64,000 bases of DNA from CAVVAL01 sp963742725 (GTDB lineage: Bacteria > Actinomycetota > Actinomycetes > Mycobacteriales > Cryptosporangiaceae), in NCBI GenBank assembly GCA_963742725.1, contig CAVUMX010000003.1, positions 1,860,001-1,924,000 of the forward strand, written 5' to 3'. The position numbers and the translations under genes were made by a program. Below are positions 34,835 through 43,400 of this stretch, piece after piece; the stretch's first letter is position 1, and each line of letters opens with the position of its first letter. The notes beneath the pieces were generated by a model. That model searched no databases. It had not been told where the DNA came from and saw only the letters and a list, made by a program, of their open reading frames with translations.

Positions 34835-36226
34835 CTAGGGGCGGAACGACGCGACGCACTCGACGTGGTGCGTCATCGGGAACGCGTCGAACGCGCGGAG
34901 TGCCACGAGGCGGTAGCCGAGCCCGCCGAACGTCCGTACGTCGCGGGCGAGCGCCGCCGGGTCGCAGGCCACGTACGCGACCGCGCGGGGCCGCAGCGCC
35001 GCCACGTCCCGGACGACCTTCGCGCCCGCACCGGCCCTGGTCGGATCCAGGACGACGAGGTCGGCGGCGCGCAGGCCCAGGCGGCGCAGCACCGCCTCGA
35101 CCCGGCCCTGCTCAATCCGGACCTGCGGCAGGTCGCGGAGGTTGCGCCGGGCGGCGGCGACGGCGGCCCGGTCGGACTCGACGGCGACGACCCGCGCCGA
35201 TTCCCCGACCAGGGGCGCCAGCGCGCCGGCGAACAGTCCGACCCCGGCGTACAGGTCGAGCAGGGTCTCCCCCGGCTCGGGTTCCAGCGCGTCCCGGACG
35301 GCGTCGACCAGCGTGTCCGCCGCCGCGGGGTGCACCTGCCAGAAGCCGTTCGCGGCGACCTGCCAGGTGCGGCCTGCGGCCTGCTCCCGGACGCGCGCGT
35401 GGCCGTGCACGGACTTCAGCGCGCCGTGCTCCCCCGCCTCCAGCAGCGCGGTCCCCTCCGGCAGCCCCGGCACGGCACCACCACGCGCCGCACCGCCACG
35501 CACGGCACCACCACGCGCGGCCCCGCCCGGCGCCGCACCACCGGGCGCCGCACCACCGGGCGCCGCACCACCGGGCGCCGCACCGCCGCCGGCCGCGGCG
35601 CCGTCTCCGGCACTGACCACGACGGCCCGGTCGCCCGCCCCGGACGCCACGACCTCGACGGACGCCGCCCCGGGCCACACCCCCGTCTGCACACCGACCT
35701 CGTTGACGGCCGGCGTGGCGATCGGGCACGCGTCGACGGGGATCACGTCGTGCGAGCGGTGCCGGCGCAGTCCGGGCACGCCCGAGGCGTCGACGGCGAA
35801 CTGCACGCGCGTGCGCCATCCGAGCGGGCCGCCCGGCAGCTCCTCGACGGCCCAGCCGGCGGTGAGGCCCAGCGCGTCCAGGTCGGCGTCGGCCAGGCCG
35901 CCGAGGCGGACCAGCTGCTCGCGCACGACGGTGCCCTTCAGCACCCGCTGCGCGGCCGGGGACGCGTGCTGCCAGTCGCAGCCGCCGCACCGGCCCGGAC
36001 CCGCGTACGGGCAGGGCGGCTCGACGCGGTCCGGGGACGGGCGCAGGATCTCGACGGCGTCCGCGCGGCAGAACGCGCCGCCCTTGTCCTCGGTGATCCG
36101 GGCCCGCACCAGCTCGCCCGGCAGGGCGTGCCGGACGAACACGACCCGTCCGTCGTGCCGGGCGACGCAGTGCCCGCCGTGCGCGACGGGACCGACCTCC
36201 AGCTCCAGTTCGGCTGTCTCAGGCAC
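34835..36226 (-). CDS. TrmA-family 23S rRNA (uracil-5-)-methyltransferase
   Basis: SAM-dependent RNA methyltransferase of 463 residues with an N-terminal TRAM domain (about 1-60), a cysteine cluster for an iron-sulfur site (CPYAGPGRCGGCDWQH), the SAM motif LLDLYAGVGLFAGAL, LDPTRAGAG, and the catalytic Cys in YVACDPAALARD. Unusual is an Ala/Gly/Pro insertion near residues 210-258 made of GGAAP/GGAAR units, encoded by 15-bp tandem repeats at about 35455-35600. The same gene-permease order occurs in Mycobacterium. It overlaps the permease gene by eight bases. Confidence 0.9.
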   Translation of the reverse strand: MPETAELELEVGPVAHGGHCVARHDGRVVFVRHALPGELVRARITEDKGGAFCRADAVEILRPSPDRVEPPCPYAGPGRCGGCDWQHASPAAQRVLKGTVVREQLVRLGGLADADLDALGLTAGWAVEELPGGPLGWRTRVQFAVDASGVPGLRRHRSHDVIPVDACPIATPAVNEVGVQTGVWPGAASVEVVASGAGDRAVVVSAGDGAAAGGGAAPGGAAPGGAAPGGAAPGGAARGGAVRGGAARGGAVPGLPEGTALLEAGEHGALKSVHGHARVREQAAGRTWQVAANGFWQVHPAAADTLVDAVRDALEPEPGETLLDLYAGVGLFAGALAPLVGESARVVAVESDRAAVAAARRNLRDLPQVRIEQGRVEAVLRRLGLRAADLVVLDPTRAGAGAKVVRDVAALRPRAVAYVACDPAALARDVRTFGGLGYRLVALRAFDAFPMTHHVECVASFRP

Positions 36227-38282
36227 GGGGCGTCGTCACGTCCGCGTCCGTGGGTTCCTCGATGAGCTGGTCGGCGGACTCCAGCTCACCGGGCAGCCCC
36301 CGCACGACACCGCGCCGGATGTCGCCCGGGCTGCGGTCGGCGCGGTCCGGGTCGAGGCGGCCGCTGGACTCTAGCTGCCACGGCACGCTCGTCACCATGA
36401 TTCCGGGCTCGAAAAGGAGCCGGCCCTTGAGCCGCAGCGCGCTCTGGTTGTGCAGCAGGTGTTCCCACCAGCGGCCAACCACGTACTCGGGGATGAACAC
36501 GGTCACGACGTCGCGCGGGCTCTTGCGCCGCACGTCCTTCACGTAGTCGATGATCGGGCGGGTGATCTCCCGGTACGGGGAGTCGATCACGGTCAGCGGT
36601 ACGGGCACCTCGCGCCGCTCCCACTCCTGCTGGAGGTTGCGGGTGTCGGTGTCGTCCACGTTCACCGTGACGGCCGTGATCGTGTCGGGGCGGGTCGCGC
36701 GGGCGTAGGAGACGGCGCGCAGCGTCGGCATGTGCAGCTTCGAGACCAGCACGATGGCGTGGTTGCGGGCCGGCAGCACGCCGCGCTCCTCGGGCAGCTC
36801 CAGCTCGGCCGCGACCCGGTCGTAGTGGCGGCGGATCGCCAGCATCAGCACGTAGATCACGGCCATCGCGACGATCGCGATCCACGCGCCGTGGGTGAAC
36901 TTGGTGACGAGCACGACGACCAGCACGGCGCTGGTCATGAACAGGCCGAACGCGTTGATCGCCTGCGAGCGGCGCATCCTCCGCCGGACGGCTGGGTCGC
37001 GGGTGGTGCGCAGGTGCCGGTTCCAGTGCCGCAGCATCCCGGCCTGGCTGAGGACGAACGAGACGAACACGCCCACGATGTACAGCTGGATCAGCCGGGT
37101 CACCTCGGCCTCGAACGCGACGACCAGCACGATCGCGAACGCTGCCAGAAACAGGATCCCGTTGCTGAACGCCAGGCGGTCGCCGCGCGTGTGGAGCTGG
37201 CGGGGCAGGAAACGGTCCTGGGCAAGGATCGAGCCGAGCACGGGGAACCCGTTGAACGCGGTGTTGGCCGCGAGCACGAGGATCAGGCCGGTGACGGCGA
37301 GCACGAAGTAGAACCCGGCCGGGAAGCCGTCGAAGACGGCCCCGGCGAGCTGGGCGACGAGGGTCTTCTGCTCGTAGCCGGCGGGCGCGCCGATGAGCTG
37401 GTGGGCCGGGTCCTCGGCGACCTTCGCGCCGGTGATCTTCGCCAGCATGAGCAGGCCCATGAACATGGTGATGGCCAGCAGACCCATCATCAACAGGGTC
37501 GTCGCGGCGTTGCGGCTCTTCGGTTTGCGGAACGCCGGCACGCCGTTGCTGATCGCCTCTACGCCGGTCAGGGCCGCGCAGCCGGAGGAGAACGCGCGCA
37601 GCATGAGGAACGCCATCCCGATCCCCACCAGGTGCTCGCCCTCCGCCCGCAGGTCGAAGTCCGCGCTCTCGGCCGAGATGTCGTGGCCGAGGACGAAGTG
37701 GCGGACCGCGCCCACCACGATCATCGCCATGACGCCGAGCACGAACGCGTACGTGGGGATGGCGAAGATCGTGCCGGACTCGCGCACGCCGCGCAGGTTC
37801 ATCGCGGTCAGCAGCACGATCGCGGCGACCGTGAACTGGACCTTGTGCTCGGCCACGTACGGTACGGCCGAGCCGACGTTGGCCGCCGCCGACGAGATCG
37901 ATACCGCGACCGTCAGGACGTAGTCGACGAGCAGCGCGCTGCCGACGACCAGGCCGAGCCGCCGGCCGTGGTTGACGGTCGCGACCTCGTAGTCGCCGCC
38001 GCCGGACGGGTAGGCGTGCACGTTCTGCCGGTACGACGCGACGACCGCGAGCATGACGACCACGACGACGAGCCCGATCCACGGCGAGTACACGTAGGCG
38101 GACAGGCCGGCCACAGACAGGGTCAGCAGGATCTCCTCGGGCGCGTACGCCACGGAGGACATGGGGTCAGACGCGAACACGGGCAGCGCGATCCGCTTGG
38201 ACAGCAGCGTCTCGTGCAGCCTGTCGCTGCGAACCGGCCGGCCCACGAGGAGCCGCTTGAATACAGACGTCGGTGACGGCAC
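36219..38282 (-). CDS. KimA-like potassium/APC-superfamily permease
   Basis: A 687-residue membrane transporter with about twelve helices and a cytoplasmic C-terminal domain of about 180 residues. The N-terminal FKRLLVGRPV, SDPMSSVAYAPEEILL, SYRQNVHAYPSGGGDYEVA, LLVDYVLTVAVSISS and LTAMNLRGVRESG match the layout of the Bacillus KimA proton-coupled K+ importer. The C-terminal part (HAIVLVSKLHMPTLRAVSYA) fits its nucleotide-responsive-type domain. The GTG at 38282 starts just before this conserved region. It is divergent from two RCK (TrkA-like) genes, which supports a K+ role; general amino-acid permease is the alternative label. Confidence 0.8.
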   Translation of the reverse strand: MPSPTSVFKRLLVGRPVRSDRLHETLLSKRIALPVFASDPMSSVAYAPEEILLTLSVAGLSAYVYSPWIGLVVVVVMLAVVASYRQNVHAYPSGGGDYEVATVNHGRRLGLVVGSALLVDYVLTVAVSISSAAANVGSAVPYVAEHKVQFTVAAIVLLTAMNLRGVRESGTIFAIPTYAFVLGVMAMIVVGAVRHFVLGHDISAESADFDLRAEGEHLVGIGMAFLMLRAFSSGCAALTGVEAISNGVPAFRKPKSRNAATTLLMMGLLAITMFMGLLMLAKITGAKVAEDPAHQLIGAPAGYEQKTLVAQLAGAVFDGFPAGFYFVLAVTGLILVLAANTAFNGFPVLGSILAQDRFLPRQLHTRGDRLAFSNGILFLAAFAIVLVVAFEAEVTRLIQLYIVGVFVSFVLSQAGMLRHWNRHLRTTRDPAVRRRMRRSQAINAFGLFMTSAVLVVVLVTKFTHGAWIAIVAMAVIYVLMLAIRRHYDRVAAELELPEERGVLPARNHAIVLVSKLHMPTLRAVSYARATRPDTITAVTVNVDDTDTRNLQQEWERREVPVPLTVIDSPYREITRPIIDYVKDVRRKSPRDVVTVFIPEYVVGRWWEHLLHNQSALRLKGRLLFEPGIMVTSVPWQLESSGRLDPDRADRSPGDIRRGVVRGLPGELESADQLIEEPTDADVTTPRA

Positions 38283-38332
38283 GGCGCCAGGGTACGTGGG
38301 ACGGTCACCGGCAGTGGCGGTGGCTCGGCGTG

Positions 38333-38338
38333 TAGCGT
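38333..38338 (+). promoter_or_regulatory. -10 box (TAGCGT) for the trkA pair
   Basis: TAGCGT fits TANNNT and would give a leader of about 30 nt carrying the GGAGG at 38361-38365 before the GTG at 38374. The -35 is not clear. Confidence 0.4.
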
Positions 38339-38373
38339 CCGCTCTGAGGTAGTTGCGGTCGGAGGGAAGCACC

Positions 38374-39039
38374 GTGCACATCGTCATCATGGGCTGCGGA
38401 CGGGTCGGCTCGACGCTCGCCCACAGCCTGGAGGAACGCGGCCACTCGGTCGCGGTCGTCGACCAGAACCCGGAGGCGTTCCGCCGGCTGGGGCCTGATT
38501 TTCGCGGCACGATGGTGACCGGCGTCGGCTTCGAGCAGCGTGTGCTCGTCGAGGCCGGGATCGAGCGTGCCGACGCGTTCGCCGCCGTGAGCAGCGGTGA
38601 CAACTCCAACATCATCTCCGCGCGGCTGGCCCGCGAGACCTACGGCGTGCACCGGGTCGCCGCGCGCATCTACGACCAGAAGCGCGCCGAGGTGTACGAG
38701 CGCCTCGGCATCCCCACGGTCGCGACCGTCCGCTGGACCGCCGACCGGATGCTCCGCGCGCTGTGCCCCGACGGCAACATCGAGATCTGGCGCGACCCGA
38801 CCAGCACGGTCGCCCTCGTGGAGGCCGCCGTGCACCCCGCCTGGGTCGGGCAGCCGATACGGACGCTGGAGGAGGCGGCCGGCGCCCGCGTGGCCTACGT
38901 CAACCGGTTCGGCATCGCGATCCTGCCGACGGAGTCCACGGTCGTCCAGGACGGCGACCAGGTGTACATGCTGGTCACCGACGACATGGTCGACCAGGTC
39001 ACGAAGATCGCGGGCACCGCGCCCGAGGGGAGCCACTGA
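38374..39039 (+). CDS. TrkA-family potassium uptake regulator, first copy
   Basis: A 221-residue RCK protein with an N-terminal Rossmann NAD-binding domain (VHIVIMGCGRVGSTLA, acidic end of strand 2 in VVDQNPEA) and a C-terminal TrkA_C domain (about residues 140-221). Such proteins gate K+ transporters in response to NAD(H), ATP or cyclic dinucleotides. The GTG at 38374 has GGAGG nine bases upstream. It corresponds in position to ceoB of Mycobacterium. It is followed four bases later by a second RCK gene. Confidence 0.92.
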   Translation: MHIVIMGCGRVGSTLAHSLEERGHSVAVVDQNPEAFRRLGPDFRGTMVTGVGFEQRVLVEAGIERADAFAAVSSGDNSNIISARLARETYGVHRVAARIYDQKRAEVYERLGIPTVATVRWTADRMLRALCPDGNIEIWRDPTSTVALVEAAVHPAWVGQPIRTLEEAAGARVAYVNRFGIAILPTESTVVQDGDQVYMLVTDDMVDQVTKIAGTAPEGSH

Positions 39040-39043
39040 CACC

Positions 39044-39709
39044 ATGCGCGTCGCGATCGCCGGAGCCGGCAACGTGGGCCGCTCCATCGCCAACGAGCTG
39101 ATCGAGAACGGTCACCAGGTGATGCTCATCGAGCGTGACCCGAAGATGATGCGCTCCCACCTCGTGCCCGACGCCGAGTGGATCCTCGCCGACGCCTGCG
39201 AGGTGTCGTCGCTGGAAGAGGCCGGGCTCGCGGGCTGCGACGTCGCCGTGGCCGCCACCGGCGACGACAAGGCCAACCTCGTCGTCTCGCTGCTCGCCAA
39301 GACCGAGTTCGCCGTCGCCAGGGTCGTGGCCCGGGTCAACCGCGCCGAGAACGAATGGCTGTTCACCGACCAGTGGGGCGTGGACGTCGCGGTCAGCAAG
39401 CCGCGGCTCATGGCCGCCCTCGTCGAGGAGGCCGTCAGCGTCGGCGACCTCGTCCGGCTGATGACGTTCCGTCAGGGCCAGGCCAACCTGGTCGAGATCA
39501 CCCTCGCCCCGGACGCGCCCTTCGTCGGCCACGCCGTGCGGGAGGTGACGCTCCCCCGCGACACCGCACTCGTCGCGATCCTGCGGGGCGGGCGGGTCCT
39601 CGTGCCGTCGCCCGACGACTCGCTCGAAGCCGGCGACGAGCTGATGTTCCTGTGCACGGCCGAGGTCGAGGACGAGGTCCAGGACGTGATCTCCGGACCG
39701 GCGATCTAG
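39044..39709 (+). CDS. TrkA-family potassium uptake regulator, second copy
   Basis: A second RCK protein of exactly the same length (221 residues) as its neighbour: MRVAIAGAGNVGRSIANEL, VMLIERDP, then a TrkA_C domain with LMTFRQGQANLVEITL. It corresponds to ceoC. Sequence identity to the first copy is modest, so a heteromeric ring is possible. No TrkH/KtrB channel gene is present nearby. Its TAG overlaps the stop of the convergent DUF3159 gene. Confidence 0.92.
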   Translation: MRVAIAGAGNVGRSIANELIENGHQVMLIERDPKMMRSHLVPDAEWILADACEVSSLEEAGLAGCDVAVAATGDDKANLVVSLLAKTEFAVARVVARVNRAENEWLFTDQWGVDVAVSKPRLMAALVEEAVSVGDLVRLMTFRQGQANLVEITLAPDAPFVGHAVREVTLPRDTALVAILRGGRVLVPSPDDSLEAGDELMFLCTAEVEDEVQDVISGPAI

Positions 39710-40428
39710 GCGGTCGCGGGTTCGGCGGGCTGCTCGGCGCGGACGGCACGGCGGCCGTACCAGATCGTGAACGCGAACGCCGCCACGTAGAACGAGCGGC
39801 CGGCGAGCCGGGCCACGCCGAGTGCGTTCTCGTGACCGCCGTAGTACAGCGCGAGCTGGATCGAGCTGTTGGTCCAGAACGCGGCCGTCCACACCAGCGT
39901 GATCAGGCTGTACGCGCGGACCAGCTTCGGGTGCGCCCGCCAGTCCGGGTGGGCGCCGGTGAGGACCGCCCACGCGTACCCGACGACCGGCCGGCGGATC
40001 AGCGCCGAGATCGCGAACACGAGGCCCTCGGCGTAGCTGAAGACGATGCCCGGCAGGTAGAAGTCCTCGGCGCGACCGGTACGGGCGGCGAAGAACGCGG
40101 CGATGCCGACGCCGATCAGCCCGTTGACCGCGTGCCGGATCGAGTCGCGGCGCAGCAGCCGGATCGCGGCGATGACGAGTGCGGCCACGACCGCCGAGAC
40201 GATCGCCGGCTTCAGCGGCTTGTCGAAACCGAACGCCGACCACAGCGGCGCCGCCATGTTCGCCACGATGAAGACGGTGACGGGGATGGCGCTCTCGATC
40301 AGCCCGCGTGGGCCGCCGAGCTGCTCGCGGATCGCCTCGGCCATCGTCGGCTCGGGCTTCTCCTCGGCTGCGGCGCGGCCTGTGTCGCGGTCGGTGGCGG
40401 TGCCCTCGGTTCTGTCGTCCACGCTCAC
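39706..40428 (-). CDS. DUF3159 membrane protein
   Basis: A 240-residue integral membrane protein with about six hydrophobic segments after a charged N-terminus. The conserved core begins LGGPRGLIESAIPVTVFIVAN and includes SIRHAVNGLIGVGIAAFFAARTGRAEDFYLPGI. It matches the DUF3159 protein found beside the TrkA pair across actinobacteria; function unknown. It starts on an ATGA overlap with the OB-fold gene and its stop overlaps the trkA stop. Confidence 0.85.
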   Translation of the reverse strand: MSVDDRTEGTATDRDTGRAAAEEKPEPTMAEAIREQLGGPRGLIESAIPVTVFIVANMAAPLWSAFGFDKPLKPAIVSAVVAALVIAAIRLLRRDSIRHAVNGLIGVGIAAFFAARTGRAEDFYLPGIVFSYAEGLVFAISALIRRPVVGYAWAVLTGAHPDWRAHPKLVRAYSLITLVWTAAFWTNSSIQLALYYGGHENALGVARLAGRSFYVAAFAFTIWYGRRAVRAEQPAEPATA

Positions 40429-40835
40429 GATGCGCTCGGCTCCAAGGTGTATCGGGGGTTGTAGAGCACCTTACGGTCGTCGCGTACGGCGATGCGACCC
40501 TCGGCGCTGAGGCTACGCCCCGGTTCGATGCCGGGGATGCGGCGCCGGCCGAGCCACACCAGCGTGACCGTGCCGCTGCCGTCGAACAGTTCGGCCTCCA
40601 GGGTAGGCAGGTTCGTGCGCGGCGTGTAGACCACTGACACCAACCGGCCGGACACCGTCACCCGGCCCCCGCGCGTACACGCCTGGACCGGTGTCGCGCC
40701 GGCGCGGGCGCTCGCCTGCTGCAGGTTCTCTGCGTCGAGTTCGCTGTCGGACGCCACGAAACGACGCAGCATCCCGCGCACGCCGGACTGCTCCGGTTTC
40801 GATTCCGGTCTGGATTCGCTGCCCGTCCGAGCCAT
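40425..40835 (-). CDS. OB-fold nucleic-acid-binding domain protein
   Basis: A 136-residue protein with a charged, Ser-rich N-terminus and a single OB-fold (about residues 55-130): CTRGGRVTVSGRLVSVVYTP, LEAELFDGSGTVTLVWLGRRRIPGIEPG, and GRIAVRDDRKVLYNPRY. It resembles the small RecG-wedge-like OB proteins encoded here in Mycobacterium and Streptomyces. The role is unproven; DNA or RNA binding is expected from the fold. The ATG at 40835 is the start nearest the conserved region. Coupled to DUF3159. Confidence 0.82.
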   Translation of the reverse strand: MARTGSESRPESKPEQSGVRGMLRRFVASDSELDAENLQQASARAGATPVQACTRGGRVTVSGRLVSVVYTPRTNLPTLEAELFDGSGTVTLVWLGRRRIPGIEPGRSLSAEGRIAVRDDRKVLYNPRYTLEPSAS

Positions 40836-41022
40836 GGCTGCCTCGCTGTCGTCGTACCGTCGTGGCGGTGGTGGGTCACCGCCGATAGGCCGGGCCACAC
40901 TGCCAGAGTACGACGGGATGCACACGACACTCACCGTCACCACGGCGCGCCGGTGACATGTGTCACATCTGGGACAGTCCGCAGGAAATTGGTGATGCAT
41001 TCCGGCACGGGAGGATCACGCT

Positions 41023-41892
41023 GTGCAACTGATTCGAGGGTCCGCCGACGGGCCTCTCGCCGTGCTGCTCCCCGGTACCGCGTCGACCGCCGACTTCGTG
41101 CTCCGCGCGTTCGGCGACCCTCTGGCGGCGTTCGGGATCGGGCTGGTCAGCGCCGACCCACCCCGCGACGGCAACGTCCAGGCCCAGCTCGCCGCGCTGG
41201 CCGACGCGGTCGCGACGTACCGGCCCGTTCTCGTCGGCGGGGTGTCGATCGGCGCGCACCTCGCGGTCCGCTGGGCGGCCTCCGCGCTGGGCGGGCCCGG
41301 CGCGGCGGGTAAGCGTGGCCCGCGGGCGTGGCCGGCGCTGCGCGAGCCCGGCACTGCTGGTGAGCCCGGCGCGGCTCGGGCCGGCGCGGCTCGGGCCGGC
41401 GCGGCTCGGCCCGGCGCGGCTGGTGAGCGTGGCCGGCACCAGCCGGAGGGGTTGCTGCTCGCGATGCCAGCCTGGACCGGGGACCCCGGCCCTGTGGCCG
41501 CCGCATCCGCCGCCACCGCCGCGGACGTCGAGCGGGACGGCATCGACGCGGTCCTGGCCCGCATACGCGCAGCCGCGACCCCGGCCTCGGACTGGGTCGC
41601 CGACGAGCTGACGGCCGCCTGGCCCAGGTACGAGAGGACCGAGCTGGCGGCCACGCTGCGCGCCACAGGTGCCGCGCCGGCGCCGTCGCTCGCCGAGCTG
41701 GCGGCCGTACCGGTGCCGTGCGGCGTGGCGACGCTGGTCGACGACGCGCTGCATCCGGCGTCCGTCGCCAAGGAGTGGGCCGCGACCGCACCACGCGCCG
41801 CGCTCGTCGAGACCCGGCTCGCGGCGGTCGGCGCCGACCGCGCGACCCTCGGCCGCGCGGCCCTCCTCGCCTACCTCCGCGCCCGCGCCTGA
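41023..41892 (+). CDS. Alpha/beta-hydrolase-like protein with a repeat insertion
   Basis: A 289-residue protein at the place of Rv2695 in Mycobacterium. It has an early strand (LAVLLPGTASTADFV) and a nucleophile-elbow-like GGVSIGAHLAVRWAA. Between about residues 92 and 143 lies an Ala/Gly/Arg stretch (GAARAGAARAGAARPGAAG) encoded by a 15-bp tandem repeat (41355-41425), which looks like a lineage-specific insertion. The GTG at 41023 begins the hydrophobic core. Enzymatic activity is uncertain. Confidence 0.65.
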   Translation: MQLIRGSADGPLAVLLPGTASTADFVLRAFGDPLAAFGIGLVSADPPRDGNVQAQLAALADAVATYRPVLVGGVSIGAHLAVRWAASALGGPGAAGKRGPRAWPALREPGTAGEPGAARAGAARAGAARPGAAGERGRHQPEGLLLAMPAWTGDPGPVAAASAATAADVERDGIDAVLARIRAAATPASDWVADELTAAWPRYERTELAATLRATGAAPAPSLAELAAVPVPCGVATLVDDALHPASVAKEWAATAPRAALVETRLAAVGADRATLGRAALLAYLRARA

Positions 41893-41997
41893 CCCGCCGC
41901 GCGCACCGCGCCGCACCGCCCGCGCCGCACCGCACCGCACCGCGCCGCGCCGCGCCGCACCGCCCGCACCGCACCGCGCCGCCCGCACCGCGCCGCC
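41893..41997. repeat. Low-complexity CCGCACCGC tract
   Basis: About 100 bp after the hydrolase stop are made of imperfect CCGCACCGC / CCGCGCCGC units, leading straight into the 65-bp repeat. It is probably a slippage-generated simple repeat without coding role. Confidence 0.75.
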
Positions 41998-42062
41998 CAA
42001 CTGTCGGGGATATCGGGGGATCCAACGCCCGGTTACAGCACTGGATCCCGAACAGTCCGGTT
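41998..42062 (-). repeat. 65-bp dispersed repeat, copy B
   Basis: Read on the minus strand it is an ungapped match to copies A and C. It lies between convergent genes (41892 and 42159). The GGATCC-type internal halves (GGGATCC and GGATCCC) are most complete in this copy. The 96 bp after it (42063-42158) are plain GC-rich spacer. Confidence 0.85.
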
Positions 42063-42158
42063 CGACCCACCGCGGGCGCGGCCCGCCGCCGGCGCGACCC
42101 CACCGCCAGCGCGGCGGCGGCCCAGCGAGGGCGGCCGCCCGGCCGGCGGCACCCAGTG

Positions 42159-42845
42159 CTAGCCGATCTCGGTGATCTCCGGGCCCCGCTCCAGCTGGCT
42201 GAGCTGCGGCTTCGTGTTCGTGTCCACCGGCTCCTCGACCGCCTCGCGGGGCAGCCGCAGCGGCAGCGCGTCGCGGACGGGCATCGGCTCGCTGCCGCGC
42301 ACGACGACGATGTCCCGCAGCGACTGCGTCAGCACCTCGTCGGCGGACGGGTCGACCGCGGCGGACCCGGTGAACACCGCGCGAACCAGCCAGCGGGGAC
42401 CTTCGATGCCGACGAACCGCACGGTCTGCTTGCCGTCCGGGGTCGGTACCTGGGCGTGCAGTTCGGTGCCGAACTCGCCGTCGACCTCAAGGGTCGAGCC
42501 GCCCTCGGTGACGATGCTCTCGCCGATCTCGGTGCGGATCTCGGCCCAGATGCCCTCGGAGCGGGGCGCCGCGAACACGCCGAGCTGGAGCCCGCTGCCG
42601 CCGTTGAGCAGCAGGACGGCCGTCACCTCGCCGGTCTGGGCGGCCTCGACGCGCACCTCGACGTCGGGCAGGGTCGGTACCTGCATGGCGCCGAAGTCGA
42701 TCCGGGCCACACCGTCCTCGGGCGCCTCGGTCGAGTCCCACGGACCCACGCCGGGGCGCACCGGCGCCGTCTCGGCCGGCGCCGCCTCCTCGACCACGTC
42801 CGGAACCTCGGGTTCCGTACCGCGACGACGTCGGAAAATACTCAC
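42159..42845 (-). CDS. DUF3710 protein
   Basis: A 228-residue cytoplasmic protein of the actinobacterial DUF3710 family (Rv2696c-like). Features: a basic start MSIFRRRRG, an acidic/Ala-rich linker, then GPWDSTEAPEDGVARIDFGAMQVP and the conserved RWLVRAVFTG. No catalytic motif is known. The GTG start overlaps the stop of dut (GTGA), as in other actinobacteria, implying co-expression. Confidence 0.88.
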   Translation of the reverse strand: MSIFRRRRGTEPEVPDVVEEAAPAETAPVRPGVGPWDSTEAPEDGVARIDFGAMQVPTLPDVEVRVEAAQTGEVTAVLLLNGGSGLQLGVFAAPRSEGIWAEIRTEIGESIVTEGGSTLEVDGEFGTELHAQVPTPDGKQTVRFVGIEGPRWLVRAVFTGSAAVDPSADEVLTQSLRDIVVVRGSEPMPVRDALPLRLPREAVEEPVDTNTKPQLSQLERGPEITEIG

Positions 42846-43345
42846 GCCCCTACCTCTCCCTCGGGCCGTAGCCCGTCATGCCCGCCCGTGGAACCGTGCC
42901 CGTCCGCACCGCGGACCGAGTCCGGTAGATCCGGCACCTCGCGAAAGACCGCACGCGCGACCCGCTGCACCACCAGTTGGGCGATCCGGTCGCCCCGCTG
43001 GATCTGTACGTCATGGTCGCGGTCGTGGTTGATCAGGTTGATCTTGATCTCTCCGCGATAGCCGGCATCGACCGTACCGGGCGCGTTGACGATGGACACG
43101 CCGAGCCTGGCCGCGAGCCCGGACCGAGGGTGCACGAAGCCGGCATACCCCAGGGGCAGCGCGATCGCCACACCGGTCCTGACCAGCGCACGCTCCCCCG
43201 GAGCGAGCGTCACGTCTTCGGCGGCCACCAGGTCGGCACCGGCGTCGCCGGGGTGCGCGTACGCCGGGGCGGGCAGCCCGTCGTCGAGCCGCCGCAGCAG
43301 CACGTCCACTGTCTCGACAGCGGTGATCTCATGCACGTCGGTCAT
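42842..43345 (-). CDS. dut: Deoxyuridine 5'-triphosphate nucleotidohydrolase
   Basis: Hydrolyses dUTP to dUMP and pyrophosphate, preventing uracil incorporation into DNA. The 167-residue trimer-type dUTPase shows the five motifs, including PGDAGADLVA, HPRSGLAARLG, NAPGTVDAGYRGEI and the late RGDRIAQLVVQ; the flexible C-terminal arm ends with GADGHGSTGG (motif 5 variant). It is divergent from the DUF3093 gene (55-bp gap). Confidence 0.96.
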   Translation of the reverse strand: MTDVHEITAVETVDVLLRRLDDGLPAPAYAHPGDAGADLVAAEDVTLAPGERALVRTGVAIALPLGYAGFVHPRSGLAARLGVSIVNAPGTVDAGYRGEIKINLINHDRDHDVQIQRGDRIAQLVVQRVARAVFREVPDLPDSVRGADGHGSTGGHDGLRPEGEVGA

Positions 43346-43388
43346 GCCGCCATCCTGCCCTGTCGGCGTAGCGTGCGCGGGGCGGGCA

Positions 43389-43394
43389 TACCCT
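43389..43394 (+). promoter_or_regulatory. -10 (TACCCT) of a probable leaderless promoter
   Basis: TACCCT lies 6 nt before the ATG of the DUF3093 gene at 43401; no Shine-Dalgarno sequence is present. This is the spacing expected for leaderless actinobacterial mRNAs. Confidence 0.5.
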
Positions 43395-43400
43395 CGACGG

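Noticed and set aside
41893..41997. CRISPR-like array
   Set aside because: The units are imperfect 9-bp simple repeats with no spacers.
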